64,000 bases of DNA from assembly GCF_001442625.1 (NCBI RefSeq), contig NZ_LMZQ01000012.1, positions 1-64,000 on the forward strand, written 5' to 3'. Positions 8,719-16,302 of this stretch are shown here, piece after piece. Both the position numbers and the translations under genes were made by a program. The notes under the pieces are model-generated. The model saw only the letters and a list, made by a program, of their open reading frames with translations. It had not been told where the DNA came from and made no database searches. The stretch's first letter is position 1. Each line of letters starts with the position of its first letter. This stretch comes from Pedobacter ginsenosidimutans (lineage in GTDB: Bacteria; Bacteroidota; Bacteroidia; Sphingobacteriales; Sphingobacteriaceae).

Positions 8719-10023
8719 TTAAAACTTAACGCTTATTTCAACTAAATCGGTCCCGTTTTTAGGCAACACCCAATCCGGGCCCTCTTGAATCAATCTTTTC
8801 GCCTCCGCATCAGCTTTTTTGTTCAGTGATTTTAAAACGCTGATATTTGTAGGCCGCCCGTTACTTTTAACTTTGAAACTTAAAATCACAAATTGTTCCG
8901 GCCCTTTAGGGTTATAAAGTTTGTTATTATTCTCTAAGTATTGACTATAGTTAATGGTAGACACGGGAACAGGTTTCGTAATGCTATCAGCTGATTTCCC
9001 ATCCAGGTTTTGTTCTGCACGCAATGTGATTTTTGGTGCAGCAATATTTTCTTTCTTATGACCGTTCGAACCTGTAATTAAGGCAATTTCATTTAGCGAT
9101 TTATTCCCACTTAAGGCACTTTTTATCGCGTTAGGGTCTTGCAGGCCAGCTACAGGTAATTCTTTAAAGCCAATGGCGTTAATCAATAAGTCCTTATCTT
9201 TTGCATTGCTATCAGCAGGTAAATAGAAATAACCTTTGGCATCTGTTGCGGTTACATTTTTAGAGCCCGCTAACTTTACCACAGCACCCTGAACAGGTTG
9301 GCCATTGCTTTGGTCTACAACGTTGCCACTAAACGCAATTTTACTTGAGCCTAATGCTGGCGCTGCTGCCACTACTGTCTCACTTATCATAACTGGGTTT
9401 GGTTTGTAATTGCCAAAGCCAACAGGGCTCATCGCTTTAGCACGGCTATTATCAGTTGCAGTTTTTTCGGCTTTTGCTTCAACAATTTGTTGTTCTGCAG
9501 GTTGTACAACAAGGTCCGTTTTAGTGTTTTTTGCTAAATCGCCTGTTTTTGCGACAGTAATTGCTTTATCAATCAAAGCTGCCTTTGTAGAGTTTTGCGT
9601 AACCGTATCTTCTTTAGGTTTGGGTTGAACTGAAGCAATATTCGTTGTACTATCTAACTGAACCATCACACCGCCCTGTTTATGCGCAGCAAGTTCTGCA
9701 TTCCTGCGGTTAGTTTCACGCATAAAGAATAAAATGCTTACTGCAATAAATGCTACAGTTGCTGTTGCTGCAATACTTAACCTTTGGGTAGTAATGCCCC
9801 AAAGTTTACGTTTTATAGGTTTCTCCGAAACACGATCGTACAGTTGTTTTTGTAAAATAGAAAGTGTTTGCTTGCGTTTAGGCGATTGTTTCAGTCCTTC
9901 CAATGCTTCGGCAACAAAAGGATCTTCCAAAGCCTGTCTTTCTACAAAGTGCATAGCCTTAGCATCAAGTTTACCATCCAGGTAATCTTCCAGAACATCA
10001 ATATCTAACCAATCGTTATTCAC
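8719..10023 (-). CDS. Anti-sigma-like membrane protein with carboxypeptidase-regulatory-like and TonB-like domains
   Basis: A 434-aa protein encoded directly after an ECF sigma factor, overlapping it by 8 bp, so probably its regulator. It has a cytoplasmic N-terminal region (about 1-85), one transmembrane helix (LSIAATATVAFIAVSILFFM, about 85-104), a low-complexity periplasmic linker, a carboxypeptidase-regulatory-like beta domain starting FSGNVVDQSNGQPVQGAVVK (about 233-300), and a C-terminal domain (about 350-434) resembling TonB C-terminal folds. There is no zinc-finger HXXXCXXC motif. The start is GTG. It differs from FecR-type anti-sigma factors. Function is inferred from architecture and operon position. 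Confidence 0.78.
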   Translation of the reverse strand: MNNDWLDIDVLEDYLDGKLDAKAMHFVERQALEDPFVAEALEGLKQSPKRKQTLSILQKQLYDRVSEKPIKRKLWGITTQRLSIAATATVAFIAVSILFFMRETNRRNAELAAHKQGGVMVQLDSTTNIASVQPKPKEDTVTQNSTKAALIDKAITVAKTGDLAKNTKTDLVVQPAEQQIVEAKAEKTATDNSRAKAMSPVGFGNYKPNPVMISETVVAAAPALGSSKIAFSGNVVDQSNGQPVQGAVVKLAGSKNVTATDAKGYFYLPADSNAKDKDLLINAIGFKELPVAGLQDPNAIKSALSGNKSLNEIALITGSNGHKKENIAAPKITLRAEQNLDGKSADSITKPVPVSTINYSQYLENNNKLYNPKGPEQFVILSFKVKSNGRPTNISVLKSLNKKADAEAKRLIQEGPDWVLPKNGTDLVEISVKF

Positions 10024-10594
10024 TACTGTTTTTCTCTATACAAATCTTTAAATTCCGCTTACCATTTTGAATGTAACTTTTAACTTTAAGCATGTCGTAG
10101 CCCGTAATATCGGCTACTTCTTTATAACATTTTTCTTGTAAATAAAATAAATCTACGCTTTTTCGCTGTTCTTCGGGCAAAGTTTCCATACACTTTTCCA
10201 TAATGGTAAGCTGCGTTTCTTTTGTGTTGTCTATATCCAGATGCACAAACTCGCTATTTTCCACAAAAGTATCGTCTAATGAGACATTATTTTGCTTGGC
10301 CGATTTTCGTAATGCCATTAAACAATGGTTCCGCGTTAAAACATGAAGCCAGCTTTTAAAGTTCTGTACCTCATGTATTTTTAGCTTCGTTACCAGTTCT
10401 TCAAAAATCTGCATTACCGCATCCTTGCTTTGTTCTTCATCTTTGAAGTAGTTTAAGCAAACCCCGAACACCAAATGCATGTATTTATTGTAAAGCGTAC
10501 CCAACGCGTCTAAATCGCCCGTATTTTTATACTGGGCAATCAGTTTGGCGTCGTCTTGCTGGGCGTTCCCGGCTGTGTTTTTTATAAACCTCAA
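10016..10594 (-). CDS. ECF-type RNA polymerase sigma factor
   Basis: A 192-aa sigma-70 family protein with region 2 (about 35-100, including YNKYMHLVFGVCLNYFKDEE and the ALRKS end of region 2.4) and region 4 (about 125-185, LPEEQRKSVDLFYLQEKCYK, then an HTH). The only in-frame start near the conserved N-terminus is TTG at 10594. It overlaps by 8 bp with the downstream membrane protein, a typical sigma/anti-sigma arrangement. Its target promoters are unknown. Confidence 0.9.
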   Translation of the reverse strand: MRFIKNTAGNAQQDDAKLIAQYKNTGDLDALGTLYNKYMHLVFGVCLNYFKDEEQSKDAVMQIFEELVTKLKIHEVQNFKSWLHVLTRNHCLMALRKSAKQNNVSLDDTFVENSEFVHLDIDNTKETQLTIMEKCMETLPEEQRKSVDLFYLQEKCYKEVADITGYDMLKVKSYIQNGKRNLKICIEKNSSE

Positions 10595-10728
10595 AAAAAT
10601 GGCAGCTATTTCGAATTATCTTTCAAGTATAAAAAATATTTCTGAGTGATGGCACATAAACTAATTTTTTAGGAAGAGAAGAGCTTAAATATTTTACGTT
10701 GTTCCCTATCTTTTTAAGCGGTTTAACA

Positions 10729-10757
10729 TTGTTGCCATGTGCAAAGGCTTATATTTG
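10729..10757 (+). promoter_or_regulatory. Promoter of the DUF4197 gene
   Basis: TTG at 10729-10731 and TATATTTG at 10750-10757 are spaced by 18 nt. The leader to the ATG at 10812 is about 50 nt. Confidence 0.6.
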
Positions 10758-10811
10758 AGGGTAAATAAGAATTATGGCAGTTGTTTTGCTGAACATGATT
10801 AAACACACAAA

Positions 10812-11573
10812 ATGAAAAAGATCAATATTTTATCGGCATCACTTGCCATACTGGTATTTGCAAGCCTAAATGTTAGCGCACAGATTAAACTGAGTGACAT
10901 ATTTAAAAAAGTAACCGAAAAACAGGGTACTAACACAGCCGCTACCGGAACGCCATCTACTTTTGAAATAGGACAGGGGATTAAGGAAGCGCTACAAATT
11001 GGTGTTTCTGCAGGTGCTGACAGGCTTTCGCTTAAAGATGGCTTTTTAGGCAATCTGGCTGTTAAAATTTTGATGCCTCCTGAAGCACAAAAGGTTGAAA
11101 GAACATTACGTGGCATAGGTTTGAACAAACTTTGCGATAATGTGATTGTAAGCTTAAACCGTGCCGCAGAAGATGCTGCTACCGAAGCAAAGCCTATTTT
11201 TATCTCAGCCATTAAACAGATGACTTTAACCGATGCGACTAATATCTTGTTGGGAAACAAAGACGCAGCTACCGAATACTTTAAAAGGGTAACTACTTCT
11301 CAGCTGATGCAAAAATTTAGTCCAATTGTAACGACAAGTTTAAATAAGGTAAATGCCACCAAATATTATAGCGACTTAACTACACAATACAATCGCCTGC
11401 CTTTGGTTAAGCCTGTAAACACGAATTTAACCGAATACGTTACACAAAAAGCGATAGATGGTTTATTTGTTGAAGTTGCGAAGGAAGAACTCAAAATCAG
11501 GGGAAACTTAAGCTCAAGAAGTACAACCTTGTTGCAAAAGGTGTTCGGTTACGCCGATAAGAAAAAGATTTAA
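10812..11573 (+). CDS. DUF4197 family secreted protein
   Basis: A 253-aa protein with a cleavable N-terminal signal sequence (about 1-23, ending NVSAQ). The mature part matches the DUF4197 pattern: IKEALQIGVSAGADRLS, then LMPPEAQKVERTLRGIG, then TDATNILLGNKDAATEYF. It is therefore probably periplasmic or outer-membrane associated. Biochemical role is unknown. It is a single gene with its own promoter, and a palindromic repeat (11585-11608) follows just after the stop. Confidence 0.87.
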   Translation: MKKINILSASLAILVFASLNVSAQIKLSDIFKKVTEKQGTNTAATGTPSTFEIGQGIKEALQIGVSAGADRLSLKDGFLGNLAVKILMPPEAQKVERTLRGIGLNKLCDNVIVSLNRAAEDAATEAKPIFISAIKQMTLTDATNILLGNKDAATEYFKRVTTSQLMQKFSPIVTTSLNKVNATKYYSDLTTQYNRLPLVKPVNTNLTEYVTQKAIDGLFVEVAKEELKIRGNLSSRSTTLLQKVFGYADKKKI

Positions 11574-11584
11574 TCTGTGTAATT

Positions 11585-11608
11585 GTGGTTCGTGAGGACA
11601 CGAACCAC
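11585..11608. repeat. Perfect 10-bp palindrome, possible terminator-like repeat
   Basis: GTGGTTCGTG (11585-11594), loop AGGA, CACGAACCAC (11599-11608). Degenerate relatives lie near 11694-11715 and 42978-42992. There is no T run after it, so it is better viewed as an intergenic repeat than a standard terminator. Confidence 0.6.
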
Positions 11609-11819
11609 GGCGGAAAGAAATCAATTGCCTCGGTCTCCTTCCTTGGTCTGTGTTCTCACAGACTGAATTAGATTTAAGTGTAGGTATTGATTGTGGCTCG
11701 TGGAGACAGGAACCAGAGCGAAGGATAAAATCGATCAAAACAAAGTTTGTATTAAGTAAAATATAGCTTCTGCTTCCCTTCAAAAACCGCAGACACAAAA
11801 ACTATTTGTAAAATTGTAC

Positions 11820-12755
11820 ATGACGAAAATCAACACCACATTAGTTTCTATTTTAATTTCATGCGTTGTATTAGTTACTTCCTGCAATAGTAATAAATCC
11901 GAGGCAGAAAATGCGAAAGCCGTTTTAGATACCGTTTCTTTAAGTAGTAAAAATTTCGCGTTAGCCTATCAGGATGAAGATAAAATTGTAGCCACGAGTA
12001 TCGATACGATGAAACAGATTTCGTTCGGCGGTGCTACCGATCCGGCTATTTCTCCTGATGGAAATAAACTGGCCTATACCCTGAGCGATTCGGCCGGGAA
12101 CAGATCCATTTGGATTGCCGACATGGAAAACAAGAGCCAGGGTAAATTGCAGGTAAATAGCAATAATTATTATCAGGCCATGTGGTCCGCTGATGGAGGT
12201 GCGATTGCTTTCAATATTTTTAACAGTAAAAACTTATGGAAGATCGGTGTAATTAAAACCGATAACTCGGGATATGTGATGCTCGATAGTGCATCTAAAA
12301 TAAATGTTTATGCGCCAACCTGGAAAAATGAAAAGGAAATCATCGGACAGGATCTTACGAAGCTTTACACCTTTGATCGTACCGGAAAGTTAATCGATAC
12401 TAAATTGATAGCCGACTTGATCGGGAATGAATTTTCCATTGCAAGTAGCAACCGTTTCTTTTATACAAAAGATGGAGCAAAACTGATTTTTAATGCAGGG
12501 AATACGGATATTTTAGACGGATTAACAGGCCCCAGTGAAGCGGTTTATATTTTAGATCTGGCCAGTAAAAAAGTACAGCGGATTTCGCCAAAAGGTATAA
12601 ATGTTCCTTATGTTTTTCTTACAGCCGATGATCGGATTTTTTATAGCGGAGCTGAAAAACCCTTTACACAAAGCAAAATATATGTTTCTGATTTAGACGG
12701 GAATATTAAAACGGTAGTGGATAAAGGAAACAACCCAACAGGTGCATTGAAATAA
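11820..12755 (+). CDS. TolB-like beta-propeller lipoprotein
   Basis: A signal peptide with lipobox VTSC (Cys near residue 22) points to a lipoprotein, with the mature N-terminus CNSNKSEAEN. The body has WD40/PD40-like blades, clearest at ATDPAISPDGNKLAYTLSD followed by SIWIADME (about 72-105), and a second at MWSADGGAIAFNIF. It resembles TolB or dipeptidyl-peptidase propeller domains but has no protease domain. The reading frame opens at a TTG six bases upstream; ATG at 11820 gives the normal signal peptide start. It lies 11 nt upstream of panE. Binding partner unknown. Confidence 0.82.
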   Translation: MTKINTTLVSILISCVVLVTSCNSNKSEAENAKAVLDTVSLSSKNFALAYQDEDKIVATSIDTMKQISFGGATDPAISPDGNKLAYTLSDSAGNRSIWIADMENKSQGKLQVNSNNYYQAMWSADGGAIAFNIFNSKNLWKIGVIKTDNSGYVMLDSASKINVYAPTWKNEKEIIGQDLTKLYTFDRTGKLIDTKLIADLIGNEFSIASSNRFFYTKDGAKLIFNAGNTDILDGLTGPSEAVYILDLASKKVQRISPKGINVPYVFLTADDRIFYSGAEKPFTQSKIYVSDLDGNIKTVVDKGNNPTGALK

Positions 12756-12766
12756 TCCGCATTATC

Positions 12767-13702
12767 ATGCCAAATAAAACAAGAATTGTTATTGTAGGAA
12801 TTGGTGGCGTAGGTGGGTATTTCGGAGGCTTATTGTCTAAGAAATACACCGGTGAAAATGATGTAGAAGTTGTTTTTGTTGCCCGTGGCGAACATTTAAA
12901 GGAGATCCAAAACAAGGGTTTAACTGTAATAAAAGGGAACGAAAGCTTTGTAACCAAGCCATATTTTGCTACCGATGATTATAGTAAAATTGGCGTGGCC
13001 GATTATATCATAATCTGCACGAAAAGCTACGATTTAAAACAAACCATCGAAAAGTTAAAGCCCTTAATCAACCATAGCACGATATTATTGCCACTTTTAA
13101 ATGGCGTTAGTGCAAGTGATGAAATTTTAGAAATTCTGCCTCATGCAAATGTTTTAAAAGGCTGTGCATTTATCGTTTCCAAAATTAAATCGCCAGGTAT
13201 AATCGAAAATTCTGGCAATATTCAGAAGCTATCTTTTGGAATGGATGGGCCACTTAGCGAAGCGGTTTTATATCTGAAAGATTTAATGTTTGATGCAGGA
13301 ATCGATGTAACGGTTTCGGATAAAATCTCTACCGCCATCTGGGAAAAATTTATATTTATTTCTCCTACAGCTACTGCCACATCTTATTTCGATAGCACTA
13401 TCGGAAAGGTACTGGAAGAAAATCTTGAAACTGTTCTGAAATTAATTGAAGAAGTGAAAAACCTTGCCCTGACTAAAGGCGTAACCATTAGTGATGACAT
13501 TTCGGGTAAAACATTAAATACAATGAAATCGATGCCTTACGAAGTTACCTCATCCATGCACCGCGATTATCTCAATCAAAAACCGCAAACAGAAGTGGAG
13601 TCGTTAACAGGCTACATTGTACGCGAAGCCGAAAAACTTGGTATTGCTGCACCGGCTTATCAAAAAATGTACGAAGGATTACTTAAAAAAGGATCACTAT
13701 AA
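12767..13702 (+). CDS. panE: 2-dehydropantoate 2-reductase (ketopantoate reductase)
   Basis: NADPH-dependent reduction of ketopantoate to pantoate in pantothenate/CoA synthesis. The N-terminal Rossmann motif GIGGVGGYFGG (about 8-18), the CTKSYDL segment (about 85) and the C-terminal helical domain with AIWEKFIFISP (catalytic Lys region, about 190) and the MHRDYLNQKPQTEVESLTGY substrate-site segment (about 265) are all family features. Length 311 aa is normal. It follows the lipoprotein gene by 11 nt and could be co-transcribed with it. The ApbA/PanE family has members with other substrates, so the exact substrate is inferred. Confidence 0.9.
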   Translation: MPNKTRIVIVGIGGVGGYFGGLLSKKYTGENDVEVVFVARGEHLKEIQNKGLTVIKGNESFVTKPYFATDDYSKIGVADYIIICTKSYDLKQTIEKLKPLINHSTILLPLLNGVSASDEILEILPHANVLKGCAFIVSKIKSPGIIENSGNIQKLSFGMDGPLSEAVLYLKDLMFDAGIDVTVSDKISTAIWEKFIFISPTATATSYFDSTIGKVLEENLETVLKLIEEVKNLALTKGVTISDDISGKTLNTMKSMPYEVTSSMHRDYLNQKPQTEVESLTGYIVREAEKLGIAAPAYQKMYEGLLKKGSL

Positions 13703-13761
13703 GTTGCTAAAAACCAGATTATTTGGGTCTGAAATGTCGGTTTTTTGAAAAAAGTAAAGAA

Positions 13762-13790
13762 AATTTAAAGTAATATTGAGTCTCATCCGT
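13762..13790 (+). promoter_or_regulatory. Candidate ECF-sigma promoter, copy A (autoregulation)
   Basis: AATTTAAAGTAA (13762-13773), 12 nt, TCCGT (13786-13790). The same two blocks with the same 12-nt spacing occur at 15147-15175 before the His-rich operon. TCCGT ends 25 nt before the GTG start of the sigma gene. No TAnnTTTG box is found nearby. A shared, self-controlled ECF promoter is the simplest reading. Confidence 0.55.
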
Positions 13791-13815
13791 TTACTGGGTT
13801 ATTAAGCAAAATTTA

Positions 13816-14367
13816 GTGCCAACAAACGAACCTCAAAATATCATTTCAACGGTTGCCAATTATGGTAAGCGCTTATTCAGTTTCATCCGTGGAAGGGTGA
13901 ATACGGATGAGGATGCGGAAGATATTTTACAGGATGTTTGGTTTCAGCTCAGCAACCAACCCGAGGCTGGAGCCATTGAGCAGATTAGTGGATGGCTATA
14001 TCGCGTGGCAAGAAATAAGATCACCGATAAATACCGAAAACAAAAAGAAGAATCGTTAGAAGATTTCACTTTCGAAGGTGAAGATGGCGAAATCAATTTT
14101 AAAGAAATTTTACTTGCCGAGGCTTACTCGCCTGAAGAAGAAAGTTTAAAAAAACTATTCTGGGATCAACTGTTTTTGGCCCTGGAAGAACTGCCGGAGA
14201 ATCAGCGTTACGTGTTTGTTCAAAACGAATTGGAGGAACGCACTTTTCAGGAACTGGCGGATGAAAGCGGAGAGAATATCAAAACATTAATATCAAGAAA
14301 GGGTTATGCTGTAAAACACCTGCGTAACCGTTTACAAAATTTATATCAGGAATTTATTAACTATTAA
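13816..14367 (+). CDS. ECF-type RNA polymerase sigma factor
   Basis: A 183-aa sigma factor with region 2 (about 18-85: YGKRLFSFIRGRVNTDEDAE, DILQDVWFQL, WLYRVARNKITDKYRK) and region 4 (about 115-178: ALEELPENQRYVFVQNELEE, then an HTH). The start is GTG at 13816; no ATG is available upstream. A small membrane protein starts 10 nt downstream and may be its regulator. A candidate own-type promoter precedes the gene and recurs before the downstream His-rich/Hsp20 operon, suggesting that these are its regulon (inference). Confidence 0.92.
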   Translation: MPTNEPQNIISTVANYGKRLFSFIRGRVNTDEDAEDILQDVWFQLSNQPEAGAIEQISGWLYRVARNKITDKYRKQKEESLEDFTFEGEDGEINFKEILLAEAYSPEEESLKKLFWDQLFLALEELPENQRYVFVQNELEERTFQELADESGENIKTLISRKGYAVKHLRNRLQNLYQEFINY

Positions 14368-14377
14368 ATTTGCAGAC

Positions 14378-14731
14378 ATGATGAATAGAAATTTTAATCG
14401 GCGCAAGAAATTTATTTTCTTTTTACCCGTGGCGGTGCTTATTGCAGCAATATTGGGTTATGTGGTTATGTTTTTATGGAACTGGATTTTACCTGAGGTG
14501 GCACATGCAGGCAAACTTAATTACTGGCAAGCCCTCGGTTTACTTGTGCTGTGCAGGCTGCTTTTTGGGAATTTTAATAAAGGTGGCCATGGGGGGCATA
14601 ATGGTTTCCGCGAGCGGGCAAGGAGCATGCGTGCCAAATGGGAGACGATGAACGATGAGGAAAGAGCAAAATTCAAAGAAGAATATAAACGGAGATGTGG
14701 CGGATGGCGCCACCATCGTAACAAGGAATGA
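14378..14731 (+). CDS. Small membrane protein, putative partner of the ECF sigma factor
   Basis: A 117-aa protein with two hydrophobic segments (about 12-36 and 46-62, the second containing WQALGLLVLCRLLFG), then a Gly/His stretch (NKGGHGGHNG), a charged helix (FRERARSMRAKWETMNDEER) and a tail with Cys-Gly-Gly-Trp-Arg-His-His. It is encoded 10 nt after the sigma gene and closed by a terminator, so it is a two-gene operon. A sensor or anti-sigma role is inferred from position; the His/Cys tail hints at metal binding. No known family was recognised with certainty. ATG at 14381 is an alternative start. Confidence 0.78.
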   Translation: MMNRNFNRRKKFIFFLPVAVLIAAILGYVVMFLWNWILPEVAHAGKLNYWQALGLLVLCRLLFGNFNKGGHGGHNGFRERARSMRAKWETMNDEERAKFKEEYKRRCGGWRHHRNKE

Positions 14732-14736
14732 TTTGG

Positions 14737-14764
14737 AAGCCTCGATTAAAATCGGGGCTTTTTG
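14737..14764 (+). terminator. Intrinsic terminator of the sigma operon
   Basis: AAGCCTCGAT (14737-14746) pairs with ATCGGGGCTT (14751-14760) across a TAAA loop, followed by TTTGTTTT. Confidence 0.88.
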
Positions 14765-15146
14765 TTTTATCTATTTCTCCGTTATTCTGAACATCGTGAA
14801 AGCCTCTCCGCGAATCGTCATCTCGACCGCAGCAACGCGGAGTGGAGAGATCTATAAGACAGATTTCTCCATTTCGCTGCGCTTCAGTCGAAATGACGGT
14901 CGATTTTTTAAACGGTCATACTAATAACGACTTTTCTACTTATTCTATCGGTTGGTGTCTCACCGACAGAAATGGTAACTACTAAAAGATCCTTCGACTC
15001 CGCTCAGGATGACATAACGAAAGGATGAACGAGTACCTATAGATCCTATCAGTTGGTCGCTCGCCGAACAAGTGTTTAATCCATTTAAAAAGATCCTTCA
15101 TTGCATTCAGGATGACAAAATTCTTTAGGAAATAAAAAATCAAAAT
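14765..15146. repeat. Gene-free stretch packed with REP-like palindromes
   Basis: No supported gene. It holds several GTCA-type palindromic units: one around 14812-14900 (CGTCATCTCGACCG...CAGTCGAAATGACG), then AGATCCTTCGACTCCGCTC...AGGATGAC near 14989-15013 and a variant near 15091-15117. Short GTTGGT-type hairpin fragments lie near 14950-14967 and 15052-15070. Together they separate the sigma operon from the operon it may control. Confidence 0.55.
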
Positions 15147-15175
15147 AATTTAAAGTAAAAATAAAGTTGCTCCGT
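15147..15175 (+). promoter_or_regulatory. Candidate ECF-sigma promoter, copy B
   Basis: AATTTAAAGTAA (15147-15158), 12 nt, TCCGT (15171-15175), matching copy A at 13762-13790 in sequence and spacing. It is expected to drive the small-protein/Hsp20 operon through a leader of about 160 nt that contains a hairpin. Confidence 0.55.
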
Positions 15176-15261
15176 CTTCCTATATAAATAACAAAAACAA
15201 CAGTATTAGTAGTTCAACTTGTTTAAGGTGAATTGATTACAATATTTTAAAATTATAAAAA

Positions 15262-15321
15262 GATGAAACCATCATGATTTTCAAAACCGTAAATAACGGG
15301 AGAAATCATGATAGCTTCATC
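15262..15321 (+). promoter_or_regulatory. Long imperfect hairpin in the 5' leader
   Basis: The left arm starting GATGAA at 15262 and the right arm ending TTCATC at 15321 share the core ATCATGATTT / AAATCATGAT. The loop contains a further CCGT-AAATA-ACGG stem (15287-15299). The hairpin lies between two copies of the 15-mer TATAAAAAGATGAAA (15254-15268 and 15337-15351), the second of which overlaps the start codon at 15346. It may be translational control or a small insertion with target duplication. Confidence 0.6.
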
Positions 15322-15345
15322 ACAAATAAAAACATATATAAAAAG

Positions 15346-15612
15346 ATGAAAAAGATAGTAAAAGCCATAGGATTCGGGATTGTACTTGGTGCAGTCGCTT
15401 TCTTCATACCATTTGTATTCAAATTTATATTGGCCATCATGCTGATCGGTTTAATGTTCAGAATTTTTATCGGTAGGCGCCACCATTATTTCCATAACCG
15501 CTTTAACGGTTTCGAGAATCATTACAACCCAATTGTACCAATCGATAATCAATGGTACAGACCAACCGTAGAAGGCAATGGAACAGTTAACAACATTAAC
15601 GTAAATTATTAA
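15346..15612 (+). CDS. Small membrane protein with Arg/His-rich tail
   Basis: An 88-aa protein: one long hydrophobic region (about 7-40, enough for one or two membrane passes), then GRRHHYFHNRFNGFENHYN and an Asn-rich tail ending NNINVNY. The frame is open from 15274, but ATG at 15346 directly precedes a normal MKKIVKAIGF membrane start and the upstream part lies in the hairpin, so 15346 is preferred. It is first in a tight series (gaps 5, 4 and 54 nt) ending with Hsp20. No family recognised. His-rich composition is shared with its neighbours. Confidence 0.7.
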   Translation: MKKIVKAIGFGIVLGAVAFFIPFVFKFILAIMLIGLMFRIFIGRRHHYFHNRFNGFENHYNPIVPIDNQWYRPTVEGNGTVNNINVNY

Positions 15613-15617
15613 CCGTC

Positions 15618-15851
15618 ATGAGAGCATTTAGAATATTATTGGCATTGGCTGTTGCTGCAGGAACTTTTTACAGCTTAAATGTATTGGCCGTTCAGAATGG
15701 ATACCGCGATCGGTTAGATTTTAAAAACAGGCATTATCGTGATGATTGCCAGCAAGAACATCATAGAAACCATAGTTACAGTCACCATAGCAGAAAAATG
15801 GACGATACCATGATTACGCCTATTGACAGTATAAACAAAGTAAATAGATAA
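15618..15851 (+). CDS. Small secreted His-rich protein
   Basis: A 77-aa protein with an N-terminal hydrophobic signal or anchor segment (about 5-25) followed by a very hydrophilic part with about nine His residues, including QEHHRNHSYSHHSRK (about 46-60). It starts 5 nt after the preceding stop and ends 4 nt before the next ATG, so it is translated in an operon. Probably exported. A metal-binding role is only a suggestion from composition. No family recognised. Confidence 0.7.
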   Translation: MRAFRILLALAVAAGTFYSLNVLAVQNGYRDRLDFKNRHYRDDCQQEHHRNHSYSHHSRKMDDTMITPIDSINKVNR

Positions 15852-15855
15852 CGTT

Positions 15856-16248
15856 ATGTCACAGGTACTTTTTTTAAGCGATCCATCTCAGGCCGATGTT
15901 AGTCCGATTTTGGGTATGGCAAACGAACTGATTACCCGGGGAGAGAAGGTAACTTTCTTTAGCTCGGATGAATTTAAGGTCCCAATAGAACAAATCGGCG
16001 CTGACTTTAAAGCCTACAATCAGGAACTGAATATTTTTCAAGGGAAAAAGGCAATTGATGAAGAAGAGAAACCTAAATCGGGATTAATCAGCGCATTGCT
16101 TGAGCCAATGAAATTTATCGATGATATTTTGGTTCAGATAAGGGGTTTAAAATTTGATTACGCCGTTTTCTCGCCGTCGTATCCCTACGCAAATATTATT
16201 ACACAGCTATTGGGTATCCCTAAAACGGAGCAGGCGGCTTACAACTAA
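15856..16248 (+). pseudogene. Truncated MGT/YjiC-like glycosyltransferase, N-terminal domain only
   Basis: The 130-aa product matches the N-terminal, acceptor-binding half of macrolide-type (GT1, YjiC) glycosyltransferases: LFLSDPSQADVSPILGMANE, then TFFSSDEFKVPIEQIGADFK (about 37-56), then FDYAVFSPSYPYANIITQLLG. Full-length members have about 390-400 residues, and the C-terminal nucleotide-sugar-binding half is missing. The next 54 nt before hsp20 contain no remnant of it. The frame is intact and tightly spaced in an operon, so it may be translated as a stand-alone domain, but catalysis is unlikely. Confidence 0.65.
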
Positions 16249-16302
16249 TATTGGCTTAAGCCGATAAATTAACACAATAAATAACAATTAAAATTAAACA
16301 AA

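Noticed and set aside
10799..11260. 153-aa minus-strand ORF
   Set aside because: It lies entirely opposite the DUF4197 gene, which has a signal peptide, promoter and recognisable family; the minus ORF has no domain and shadow-like composition.
11514..11798. 94-aa minus-strand ORF in a repeat-rich gap
   Set aside because: It consists of palindromic repeat sequence (CPHEPQ-type repeated peptides are translations of the repeat), so it is unlikely to be a gene.
14655..14924. 89-aa plus-strand ORF after the small membrane protein
   Set aside because: It starts inside the preceding gene in another frame, reads through its terminator hairpin and REP repeats, and has no recognisable domain.
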